The notes beneath the pieces were generated by a model that was not told the DNA's origin, made no database searches, and was given only the letters and a program-made list of their open reading frames with translations. From Lantana camara (lineage: Eukaryota; Streptophyta; Magnoliopsida; Lamiales; Verbenaceae), in NCBI GenBank assembly GCA_037501455.1, contig CM074862.1, positions 57,257,501 through 57,321,500 on the forward strand: a stretch of 64,000 nucleotides of DNA, read 5' to 3'. Below are positions 35,338-46,553 of the stretch, one piece after another. Position 1 is the stretch's first letter; each line of letters opens with the position of its first letter. The translations under genes were made by a program, and so were the position numbers.

Positions 35338-38300
35338 TGTAACTCCCCAAACGGAGGATGCCACATCCCCCGCACTATGACCCAGACCCGGAACATGAAA
35401 TGAAAGTCCATGCCCGAATCCGAATCAGAGCGAACGGGAGACCAACTCACACACTAGGCTAGGCGGATCTAACTTGACCAAAACTCAGAGTGCGGAAGAT
35501 ATTAAAACCAACAACAATAGATAGCGGAAGCATTTAAAACAAAATATGCAAAGCCGGTGACGGGTTCAACTAGCATAAATCCCTAGTCCCGAATATCAAC
35601 ATAAAGTAATAATCATCAAGTGCTACAAGGGGCCGAATGAGAGTGCCACGCAGGGTTACCGAATAGTAAAGTATAATCTCAAGTCTACGAGTCAAAGCAT
35701 AAGTAAAGTGTATGAAAAGACAAATGCAAATAGAAAGACTAGACCGACGAAGTGCAACTCAAAGGACTCACTTCCGCCTAGCAAACGCCAACAACCTGCA
35801 ACTAAAAGTGTAAATGAGGGGTCAGTCAACTTGACCGAGTGAGGGGGCTAACACACACCCACATTATATATATATATATATAAGGAGCATAGCACAGAAT
35901 AAAAAGGATGGACTCATGAACCGGGGATAGGTGTTATATACCAAAACGTTTTGAAAGAACCCGAATAAGATATAGATATAAATTTAGGAACCATTTTCCA
36001 GAAAGACTTTATCCCGATTCATAATTCCATAACATAACATAATCAACTGCTCGGCGAGTACGAGCTTCCCACCTTTACTCCTCAGAACATAAATCACAAT
36101 CAATCCAACCGTTACACCAATGATGGAGGGGATGTACAGTCCCCAAAACCATCTATAATAACACCGTCTAAAATAGACTCGATCTCAAGACGGTAACGAA
36201 CCCACAAGAGTCATCCCCGGATAAAACACCGAAGGCTCAAGATATCACGCCTCCCTCATCACCCTAAGGTCGCGCAATGATATCTCAAATGGAAACTAGC
36301 ACAGTGGCTTATCCGTGCCGTACCGGTCTCCACTCGTACCAGCTCCTGGATCCACATACAAAGCAGTACAGAATAGAACAGATAACATATATCATGGCTA
36401 ACTCGCTACAGAATCATAACACCACTGAATTTTCCAAAATAGCTTACATATGCCTCAAAAACTGGTTTTATATTTACACCCTTCCTATGCGATGGAACTT
36501 TAAGCCTCATGACCTCCATCCACGCAGGACTCACACAAGATCATCAACATATCATATTCAGCACATACATATCTATAATAGAGTATACTCGCATGCAAGG
36601 TTAGAAATCAACATGTAAAGGCCATAGGTCACGTAACTATACAAAATCCTAAACCTCACCTCGTAGTAGTAGAGTCTGAGAGTGTGAAGGGCCAAACACT
36701 CTAAACCTCGGACCCATCGGCACCACCAAACTCTGTGACAAGACATACAGAAGCTCAGACTTAGACTCTATATGAACCAAACAAGACGCACGGCGTTGCT
36801 CAACATGATCGTGGTTATGCATAAGTGTTCATGTTGTGCTTGGATGAGGTGTCGTGGTCATTCAAGGCAAATCAATGCTCAACAAGGTCATATTTACAAG
36901 CAACCGTCATGCAATTCCATATCCAAAGATGCAAGATCAATTTAGGAAGTCAATGTATTCAGAAAATGCATATTAAATCATCCAATATCACAGGGTTCAA
37001 TTATAATATTAGAATTAAGCATCAAGTTCATGACGAGTTATATAGTGCATAAGTAAGAGCAACTTGATCATATAAACATACAAAGTCGTTGTACGTAGAT
37101 GGCATGCTTGATACAATTAAAGAGTGCATCTAATTCACTTAAGATCATACTTTACAACTTCACAACATGTTTGGTACACAAGCTCAAGTCACATTCATAG
37201 TTTCATAATATTACACTTACATCCCCTAAGTCATTTATAAAAGTTTAGAATCATTACACATATATCCCCTTAGTTGATTACTAAGCATAATTGTTCATTT
37301 AAAGTGTTTATACAATTATTCAACTAGGAATTAATTATTTACAAAGGATGACAATTATCAATTTATCGTAATTCATAATATACCATTTTCGAGTAGTAAG
37401 AGTAAATCAAGATATTACAATTCTAACTCCTATCATGTATCAAGTCTCAAGTTGTTCAACCATCTTTCATGTATCTCAATTTAATATTGGAAACACAATT
37501 TACAACAAACATAACATTGAGAACGTCTCAAATTCATATAGAGAAATCACAGCATGTTCGTTCTTTTAAAATATTATTCAAGTTCATTTAGTCACATAAG
37601 AGATTAGTTCCTAAATATTATACTAACACCCCTTCATATCTAAACACAGTATAAATTCATCACATCGGGATTCAAATTGTAAACCGAAACATTCATGCAT
37701 ATCACAATCCATTCAACACATGTTTTCATATACGATTAGAGTACATCTCGATCAACAAACCAACAATAACCAATTTATTTGCACTTAAAACAATTAATTT
37801 AAATAATCACAATTACGCAAAATAATTCGTAATAAATAAACCGAGTGTCCGATTAACGAACGGAAAATGGCGTTGAACTCACCACAACGAGACGAACATT
37901 CTGACCAAAGGAATAGTGTTTCTCCCCCCTTTTCTTCTCACTCAGTATGAACTGTTGCTTTCTTCCTTTGTCTTGGCTTGATTCTAAAATGAGGAGCAAA
38001 TGGGTTAAAAGAGGGTTAAGTTAGGGTTAAATGGGTTCATGTATGGGGCGATTCGGATAAGAAACGGGTTGGTTATGGCTAAAACGGGGGGAACATGGCA
38101 AATCCATAACACGGGTCAAGTTTCGGATGAAATTCGGAAGATCAAACGGGCTTAGAAAATCACAAAGTCTGATTCCAAAGCTTCTTTTCTTCGTTACGAG
38201 TCCGACGCTTCTTCCGGAATTCCAATCCGAATTCACGAGCCCAAGTTACGAATTCCGGAACACAAGGTGCGCTAAAACGAGTTAGGCCCTCATGTCCCTA

Positions 38301-38624
38301 ACAAATAAAACGGTTCAAAACCGTACCAAACAAACTCAAAAACATAAATCGAACACGTAGACAAATGCATAATAAATATATTTTAGGCATAGCATATAGT
38401 CACATACTTAGGAACAAATACGCGGTCACACGGATCGAACGGGGGATCAAACGGGATCAAAACGAACAAATTACTTAACAAAATGAAACAAATAATTATT
38501 CAAATCATCAATTAGGCATATAAACAATTTAATAATGACGTCAAGGCATAAATAAATAAATAAAACGCGTAGGAAATACTCTCGAATGTGCGTACCTGTA
38601 CGGCCGGACGAGCGGGATGTTACA
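35338..38624 (-). mobile_element. Solo LTR H (3.29 kb)
   Basis: Begins TGTAACTCCCC and ends GCGGGATGTTACA, minus orientation, E/F lineage. There is no second copy and no primer site. The left flank tctat reappears only six bases beyond the right end (38631-38635), so the duplication is not clean. A predicted mini-exon (minus) lies at 36660-36730 and a U3 dyad at 38217-38234. Frames such as 113 codons at 36277 are antisense LTR. Confidence 0.75.
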
Positions 38625-38767
38625 CATGTATCTATTATATATAAATATAATAATATATTCGCATGCGGGCTTGAAAACAAGCATATAGGGTTGTAGATTG
38701 CATTAACTAAAAGAAAACGAACCTAAGCTTCACATTTTACGAAAAGTATTCATGGACGAGCGTTGAC
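38625..38767 (-). mobile_element. LTR G, third segment
   Basis: Short stretch resembling the block of the E LTR that precedes its mini-exon (tcgcatgcgggcttgaaaac, then gggttgtag). It is cut at 38768 by element C; the last five bases, ttgac, would be C's left target duplication. Confidence 0.5.
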
Positions 38768-39143
38768 TGTAACATCCCGATTGTTCGGACTTTCAGGTAT
38801 ACTACTATGTGCGCGATTTAATTAAGTACTTACGTGAATATTTGATGTTTATTAAATTCTTATGTGGAAATTTGATAATTATTTGATTTAAGAATGAATT
38901 CGTTTTGAACGTTTAAACCCTCTACGCTTGAAATTTTGCCCTATTCGTGTCCGATTTCAATTCTGTTTCTTGCGAATTTTTGATATGCGTGAATTACTTG
39001 AGTTATGAACTTGACTATATGTTCATTTTATATTTTGTAATTTGTTTGGTTTGTCTTTTCATTTTAATTTTGGAGACGGAACCTAAAGGAGGCTAAAAAG
39101 CATTTAGCGCCCCTTGGGTTCCGGGAAGCACAAATTGAGCTCG

Positions 39144-39163
39144 GGAATTCGGATTCGAATTCC
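39144..39163 (+). promoter_or_regulatory. U3 dyad with GATT loop in LTR C
   Basis: GGAATTCG-GATT-CGAATTCC. Counterparts in B (44478-44497), J (7972-7991) and D (58877-58896) have different but self-complementary arms. Confidence 0.55.
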
Positions 39164-39972
39164 GTCACCTCCGTTGAACTCGTATCCTTGATTCGGGTTC
39201 AATAAACATAGCCTCATATTTTTCTAAGCTCATTTAGACCTCCGAAATTTAACCGAAACAAGCCTTGTATGCCATTTTAGACCTTTGCCCACTCTTTTAT
39301 TCATAACTTTTGATATATTTGACCAAATTAAATAAACCTTGGCCCCAAATACTCCTAACATACTCCTCTATCATCCATAAGCCCCTCATTTCGTTCCAAC
39401 CTTGGAGAGAAGAGAGAAATAGCTGCTCAAAACCGAGACCAAGAAGGAAGCAAAATTATACTATTCACCTTCCAACCTTTTGAGCTCAAATCCTCATCAA
39501 ATCCTTCCATTTTCGAAAGGTAAGCTTGGAATTTGTTTCTCCATCTTCTCTTATTTGTTTAGATACCTTATTTGCTCAATTTGGTGGTGATTTGATCAAG
39601 ATATGAATATTTCTATGAATAGTAAGGGTTTTGCCAATTTTGAAATTATAGCTTGATCTCTTGGTGTTTTGTTGGAGTTTTTGCATCCTAATTGATCTTA
39701 TGACATTATAATATAAGTGTATGGTCTGATTTTGCATGAGAATCTAGGAATCTTTAGGTTTCAATTTGGGTTTTTGGCATAAACTTGAAGATATGTATAT
39801 CTCTTACATTCCTTCACTTGAATCTTGATGTTTAGCTTCGATTTTGACATGGATTGAGTGAATATATGACATATTATGATCCTAATATGTTCTATCTTGA
39901 GTTTGTATGAATTTGGATGAGTTTTGGAGAGTTTTGGGGCTGAAAATTCGAGTTTTTTTTGGCTTCCGACTC

Positions 39973-40094
39973 AAATCCACGGGGGTGGATTTTCCCTTTG
40001 AAAAAAATCCGCCGGGGTGGATTTGAGTCAGAAACTCCTGGAAAATCCATGGGGGTGGATTTTCCCTTTGAAAAAAATCCACCGGGGTGGATTT
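39973..40094 (+). repeat. Palindrome array in LTR C
   Basis: Four 20-bp palindromes of the type AAATCCAC-GGGG-GTGGATTT at 39973, 40005, 40043 and 40075, arranged as two units of about 70 bp. The same array is present in the 3' LTR near 63158-63280. Confidence 0.85.
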
Positions 40095-40411
40095 AGGTCA
40101 GTGGCTCCTTTTGCCCCAAACTTTGGTTTTCTTGTCTTGTTTCGCTTTCTTTTCGCTTTCCCAACCCTAATTTGACCCCCATGCTTCTTATAACATGTTA
40201 TATTGTGTGTTAAGATTTTTGTTATGAATTTATAGTTCGTTTTACATCCTTGTTTATGATATGTGAGTTCATATGCAATGTGTGACCTTATATGACCTAA
40301 ACATGAATTCATCTCATTTCATTTGCATCATTTACACGCATGTGCATTTGCCGAGCGTTTATGTGGTACATTTTGAGTCTAAGATTATCCCTTGTTATTT
40401 GTTTTGTGTAG

Positions 40412-40489
40412 TTGACCCTCCCGTTGACGACGAGGTTGTCCCTTAGGCGTCCGGTTCGCTTTCTTTTGTCACCGCTACGCGTTCGGAAG
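40412..40489 (+). other. Predicted 78-nt leader mini-exon in LTR C
   Basis: Preceded by TTTTGTGTAG and ends CGGAAG/GTGAGGTTTT. Inferred from signals shared with other LTRs. Confidence 0.4.
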
Positions 40490-41773
40490 GTGAGGTTTTA
40501 TTCTTTTAGATATTATGACCTAAAACCCTAAATGTTTTTAATCCCGCATGCGATTTATGTATACTATATGTTAAATATATGTATGGTATGTACTTTGAAG
40601 ACTTGTTCTCTTTGTTATAAGTTTTTGAAAACGATTTGTATAAGTATATAAACTATTTTACATTTGTTTTGAAATCCTTTTGTTAAGTGTGAGTGTGTAA
40701 GCGAGCTTTGAACTTTGACAGAGAAGTTTACGAAAATTATGAATTTTGAATTATGATTTGGGCCCGGAGAGTGGCATGGTATCTCGGGACGGCCGAAGGG
40801 TCGCCGGGCTCTTCCATCAACACTTTCCTTTGAGAGTCTCGCCTAACCTTAGGAGGTTGAGGAAGGGCGTTTCTCTTGAGCCGGTGGATTCAACCGCCGA
40901 AGGTTTCAAGGAAGTAATTAACCTTGTTTCGTGTGAATTTGACTGATAGTTAGGGCCGTCAACCCTTCTATCACCCGGAGAAGGATGGTTTATGAATTTT
41001 GCTTTGATTATGTCTTTGTTTGTAGGAGTTGGAAGTATAACTCGTACTCGCCGAGTTGTTTGAATTCGTATGATTTATAAAACGGGAATGGATTCTTAAA
41101 TACTTAAAATTTGTGATTTTGGCCTATGGCCCTTACTTCTTTTCATTATATATAGTTATTATCACGGGAAATGATTTAGTTTGCAAAAACCATCCCCGGT
41201 TCATGGATCCTTTTATGATTTTGATTAAATGCTTTGCTATATATGTATTATGAGTGTGTGTGTAGCCCCCTCACTAGTCATTAGGACTAACCCTCGTGGT
41301 TTTCCCTTTTTTTTTCCTATCTTTGAGTTGCAGGTACCGTAGGAGTCGAGCTAGGCGGCAAGTTGTCTTCTAGTCTTACTTGTTTCATAGCTCGAGTCAT
41401 CTTTATTACATTCGTAGTGGTTTATGTCTTATGTTTATGAAATTTATTTTCCGAATACTTTGATACTTGAAATATTTTGGCCCGGGAAGGGCATTGTAAA
41501 TTTGTAGTTGGAAATATTATGCTCTTATGACTATGTGATATGTATATATGTGATCTTGGGGAATTTTGGTATGAATTGCTTTTATCGCTTCTGCTATACC
41601 ATGAACTGTTTTGTGCTCTGAATGAGGGTTAGGCCGCCTAGCTAGAGAGTGAGTTTTGTTTGTCTCCCATTCGCTATTGTTCGATGCGTGTACGGATTCT
41701 CCATTCCACTACACGTGTCGGGCTCTAGTACGGGGGATGTGGTGCCCTACGCTCGGGGTGCTACATCCTTAGG

Positions 41774-41785
41774 TGGTATCAGAGC
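41774..41785 (+). other. Primer binding site of element C
   Basis: TGGTATCAGAGC, eight bases after the LTR. Confidence 0.93.
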
Positions 41786-41975
41786 TCTCGGTTGCAAAAC
41801 TGGAGCTCTAGAGTCGTGTCGGGTTTGTCTAGGTCGTTCGGCTTAGGGTTATGTGATTATTTGCATTCATCTATACATTTATGTGAATTAATTGTTTAAA
41901 ATTTTAATTAATTGCTTCCATGAACATACATTGAACCCCATGCATCAATATTTTCTTGATTTGTGAATTTTCAGG

Positions 41976-43719
41976 ATGCCTCCACGAAGGAGAAATGATA
42001 GGGAACAAACCCCGGATCTTAATCAACCTCCTCCACAAGCACCACCACCTCCTCCATTGAATGCAGAAAATATTGTTCAGGCTCTCTTAAACCAGTTGCA
42101 ACAGAATCAAAGGAATAATCCTTATGGGGAGGCTCAAGAGGGTCAAGTTACCCCGACTTTTAGGGAATTTCGGAACAACAACCCTCCAAAGTGGTACGAC
42201 GGTGATGATATTAAAGCAGAGGAATGGTTGTCAGAAATTTCGGGGATTTGGGAAATATGCCCTGCACCATCTTATGAGAAGGCAGTTTGCACGGCTCGTT
42301 TTGTTTAGGGTCCCGCCTCTAATTGGTTGAAGGCTATGAGAGCTCGGTTAGAAAGAATGGGTGAAGAGTTTAACTGGGAAAGCTTCATAAGAGAATTTCG
42401 CCACAAGTATATCCCACCAAGTGCCCGTGAAAGAAGACTCCAGGAATTCATGGAGTTAAAACAAGGGAATCGTTCTATTGAAGATTATATTTCGGAATTT
42501 GAAAGACTCGCCCCGTATGCCCCTCACATCACTAACGATGATACTTAGAAAGCCCGGAATTTTATTCATGGGCTGAGGTATGACGTTCAGAATGCTCTAA
42601 AGGCCGCTACTGTGGACACTTGGGAGAAGGCTATAAGGAAGGCACTGAAAGTAGAAGATCATAATTTGAGGATGAAACCTCCGGCTTACTCTTCGGGGCA
42701 AGGTTCGAGCACCGGATCAAATTTGGGTAAGAGGCCTATCCCTCAACGTGGGCCTCCGGTCTTCAAGCCCAAAAGTTCTAATCTTTTTAATAAGAAGCCC
42801 CGACCCCAAGGACAAGCTGTGGTACCCGCTCTACCGGCCCCAATTGAGTGTTCTTATTGCGGGGGGCCCAATCATACCGAGGACACGTGTCGAAAGAAAT
42901 TGGGAAGGTGCTATGGTTGTGGGGAGCCCGGTCACATGATCAACGCTTGTCCTAAGAAGAAGGATCCTCAACCCATGAATACTAGGCCTCCGAGAGCTCC
43001 TATCTGAGCCAGAGCCTATGCACTTGAAGGTGAAGAAGAGGATGCCGAGGTGGATGCAAATGCCGCCGTTGAAGGTACTATTAGCATTCATGGCATTCCA
43101 TTACATGCATTATTTGATCCGGGAGCAACGCATTCTTTTATTGCTTCCCGGTGTGTTCCTGCACTTTCTTTGCCTGTTTCTTGCTTTGATGATTCCTTTG
43201 TTGTGAGTTCCCCACTCGGGGGCACTTTTGTAGCGGACCGTGTGTTTCGTGGGTGCCCTGTTGTTGTTGAAGATCAAGAGTATCTGGCAGATTTCATTGA
43301 GATGCCTATCAAGAGATATGGGGTAATTTTAGGGATGGACTGGTTGTTTCGACACCGAGTCATGATGGATTGCTTCGCTAAGAAGGTGACATTGGGTTCT
43401 ACGGTATTTGCGGGTCAGAGATTGAAGGCCTGCCCGTTTATATCCTTTATGGAAGCAAGTAAATTGTTCCGGGACGGTGCAACGGGCTACGTGGCCTATC
43501 TTTTGAATAAACCGAAAGATCAGGCCAAGCTCGAGGAGACAGAGATCGTGAAGGCGTTCCCCGATGTTTTTCCGGAGAATTTGGGGTCTTTGCCTCCGGA
43601 TCGGGATGTCGAATTTGTAATAGATCTCTATCCCGGAGCAGAACCTTATGCGAAATCTCCCTACAGGATGGCTCCAGCGGAGTTGAAGGAGCTGAAGGCG
43701 CAACTTGATGAGCTCTTAG
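41976..43719 (+). pseudogene. gag-pol: Element C Gag, protease and start of RT (first piece)
   Basis: Starts at ATG 41976 (MPPRRR). A proline-rich N-terminus is followed by a gag domain (about residues 60-230) and two zinc knuckles beginning at residues 292 (CSYCGGPNHTEDTC) and 312 (CYGCGEPGHMINAC). The aspartic protease has FDPGATHSF at residue 380 and the ILGMDWL stretch. The linker into RT ([18 protein letters not shown]) is cut by element B after codon position one of a glutamate. In-frame stops: TAG 42306-42308, TAG 42546-42548, TGA 43005-43007. There is no frameshift. The protein would form the particle and process the polyprotein; it is inactive here. Confidence 0.9.
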
Positions 43720-44034
43720 TGTAACGCCCCGATTTCTCGGACGTAAAGGTAGGGCGTATGTGATTACCTATTTGCGCGAATTAATTGTTTTACGTGTTTT
43801 ATATTTAATTTTATTATAAATCATTATTATATTATTATATTATATTCTATTTTAATATATTATCAATTCTAATATATATATGTATTTCGTATTATATTTA
43901 TATATATATATATATATATGTTTAATTATTATTATTAATTTATTGATTATACTAATTATATGTTAATCATGTTTTAATTAATTAATTGATTATTCATATT
44001 TATATATATATTTATACGTACAATATATAAATAT

Positions 44035-44257
44035 TGCATGAAGATTTTATTTATGCATACAAATTAATATATTTATGCATGAGAAATCATATTCTTTGCA
44101 TGGGAATTAATTTTGCATGAATTTTATTCTAATTATGCATGGAATCATAATTTTTGCATGGGATATTTTGCTGCATGAACTTATTTCATTTTGCATGGGG
44201 ATTGCATGAATTGCATGAATTTTATATATTTATGCATGAATTGTTTGGAATATGCAT
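44035..44257 (+). promoter_or_regulatory. Cluster of twelve TGCATG motifs in U3 of LTR B
   Basis: Twelve TGCATG hexamers in about 220 bp, none of them part of a simple tandem repeat. CATGCA is the RY element core bound by plant B3 factors (ABI3/FUS3/LEC2 family). Function is inferred only. Confidence 0.5.
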
Positions 44258-44410
44258 GTTGTTCATTTTGTGCTCCGTTCTTATATGATATGATATCAAA
44301 TTGCCACGAATTTGTGATATGTTGTACATATATGTCTTATGGACATGATTTTATGCTCAAATTATGTTTTTGAATTCATTTGTTATGTTAACGAATTAAA
44401 TTTTAATTGA

Positions 44411-44456
44411 GGAACCAAAACGGGAGCTAACGAGCACTTAGCGCACCCTTGGTTCC
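44411..44456 (+). promoter_or_regulatory. Nested inverted repeat in U3 of LTR B
   Basis: Outer arms GGAACCAA/TTGGTTCC and inner arms GCTAA/TTAGC. Related nested repeats occur in C (from about 39076), J (about 7897) and D (about 58920, inverted). Confidence 0.5.
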
Positions 44457-44477
44457 GAATTTAATATCTTGAGCTCG

Positions 44478-44497
44478 GGAACTCGGATTCGAGTTCC
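44478..44497 (+). promoter_or_regulatory. U3 dyad with GATT loop in LTR B
   Basis: GGAACTCG-GATT-CGAGTTCC, perfect 8-bp arms. Confidence 0.55.
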
Positions 44498-45500
44498 GTC
44501 AACTCCGCTGAACTCGTAACGGAAATTCGAGTTTAGTAAACTTAACCTTATATTTTTCCTAATTCATTTGAAACTCCGAAATCCAACCGAAAAACGAAAC
44601 GGAGACCAACTTGACCTTGTTGCACTAATTCAGCCATATCTTGCTCAAACCATAACCAAACTAACCATGGTTTGATTCCTTTAAACCCTAACTCAACCAT
44701 CTATCTAGATATTTCAAGCCCTAACCGAGATAACCCTCACACCATCCCCAAAACTCAGCCAAAGCTACTGCATCTACTGCCAGTCCCGTAACCCTTCAAC
44801 CTTGGAGATTTTGGAGCTCAAATCTCCTCCAAACTTCAACCAATCATCAAGGTAAGTTAAGGGTTATATTATATGATTAATTCTGAGCATTTTCATCCTT
44901 CCATTCATGATTTTGAGCATGGTTTCACCATTTCTGGGCAAATTCCCGAAAGTAAGAAAGTTTGGGCAAATTCTTGATCTTCTTCATTTCTCAATGATTT
45001 AAACTAATTCCAAGCCTGAGATTAATTGTTTTAACATCCTCATATCAATTATGATCATTGCTTTCATGTTTGTTGAGAAATATATGAGAGATCATTTATG
45101 AAAGTTTCAGAAAATTTTCACGGGAAGGTCACGTATGCTTCCAAGCTTTGATTGATCACTTTTGGAACTGATTTACTTGTTGAATATATGATATTTTGCT
45201 GCTTATTGTTGGCCTTAACTGAGTTGATTGGATGGAGAAGGATTGAATTGTTCTTGCCCTGTTTTTCCCGCAACGGTGCCCTGTTTTTTTCACGCTGGTT
45301 TGCTGTCATTTCCTTCCTTCTTTTGCTGTCCTTTTTAGTGGCCTTTTAGCATGTAACCTTGTTGAGTTCTTGCAGCACTTTGTGCCTTGTAATATTGCTT
45401 TTGTTGCCTTCTTTCTTCTTGGAATTGGATGCTCTGTTTCTGCACATTTTTGCTGCGATTAGAGGCTGCTGCTGCTGCACGTCACGGGCGTGCTGTTCTA

Positions 45501-45603
45501 CCCGTTCCAGCGAGGAACGGGGGTGCTGTGAGGGCTGGGTTTCTGTACCGAGACACGGGGGTGTCTCGGTCCAGGCTTTAAGGGTGACACGGGGGTGTCA
45601 CCC
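45501..45603 (+). repeat. Palindrome array in LTR B
   Basis: CCCGTTCC/GGAACGGG around AGCGA (45501-45521); CGAGACAC-GGGG-GTGTCTCG (45549-45568, with two further pairs); GGTGACAC-GGGG-GTGTCACC (45583-45602). The array is repeated in the 3' LTR near 53207-53309. Confidence 0.85.
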
Positions 45604-46484
45604 CATTTTCTCCGAACTGTTCCTGAATTTTTTTCTTCTTCTTCCTCGCGTGAATTTTGTTGCTGCTGTTATTCCATGGTTTTTGCTGCGTCTTCTGTGT
45701 GTGTAATGTATATATATATATGTTGTGTGCATGCATTGCTTGTGTAATTGTGTGAATGAATGCATGCATGATTGTGTATTGTGTGTTAGTGTGCATGCAT
45801 GCATGGGTTCGTTCGTGTGTGTGCGTATATATATATATATAATATATATGTACTTATGTAAATTAAATGTATTATATGATATTGTTATTATATATATAAA
45901 TATATATTTGCATGCATGTAGTATATATATGCATGCATGTGTGTGTGAGTGTGTATGTGTATATAAGTATATATTATATATATATTGTATATTATTATAT
46001 ATGGCTATTTATATATGTTATATATATATTTATTATATATTTTACATATTATTTGATTTAATTTAATTCTTGAAATTAATTGATTTCAATTTCACGTATT
46101 TAATTATCGGCTTTTGCTTGAACGTTTTATTTATTTTATTCCTAAATGTGAATTTGAGTAATATATGTTATGATTATTAATTGAATTTAGATTAATCGAT
46201 ATGCATTATAAATGTTTTGAATGTTATGAATTTACGAATTTATGAATATTATGAATATTGTAAATTTATGAAAATTATATGAATTTATGAATTTATGAAT
46301 TTATGAAATTATGAAATTGAATGAAATATGTGAACGAATGAATGATTATATGTTTTAAATTATTTAATCGTGCACATGAACATTTTTATGATATAACTTG
46401 ATCATTTACGCATTCATATCATATGCACTTCATTGCCGAGCGTCATATGTGGTCATTGAGTCTCATACCTTTTCTTTTGCACAG

Positions 46485-46553
46485 ATTCGGGTTTAGTCGG
46501 AGACGAGGGCGAGCATTGAGACGCGCTTGTGCCTTTATTTTGCTTTGGTAAAG
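46485..46553 (+). other. Predicted 69-nt leader mini-exon in LTR B
   Basis: Preceded by TTTTGCACAG and ends GGTAAAG/GTGGGTTTTT. Inferred. Confidence 0.4.

Larger units (their letters stand above)
38768..41765 (+). repeat. 5' LTR of element C (2998 bp)
   Basis: Starts TGTAACATCCCG and ends GGGGTGCTACA. It contains the U3 dyad 39144-39163, donor-like AAAG/GTAAG at 39520, a palindrome array 39973-40094, a mini-exon 40412-40489 and acceptor-like GTTGCAG ending at 41333. Confidence 0.92.

Noticed and set aside
36277..36618. 113-codon plus-strand frame
   Set aside because: It is antisense to solo LTR H and overlaps its predicted U5; no recognisable domain.
45359..46066. Reading frames of 113-115 codons in LTR B (repeated at 53063-53770)
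   Set aside because: They lie in LTR sequence rich in AT and CATG repeats, show only low-complexity composition, and appear twice solely because the LTR is duplicated.
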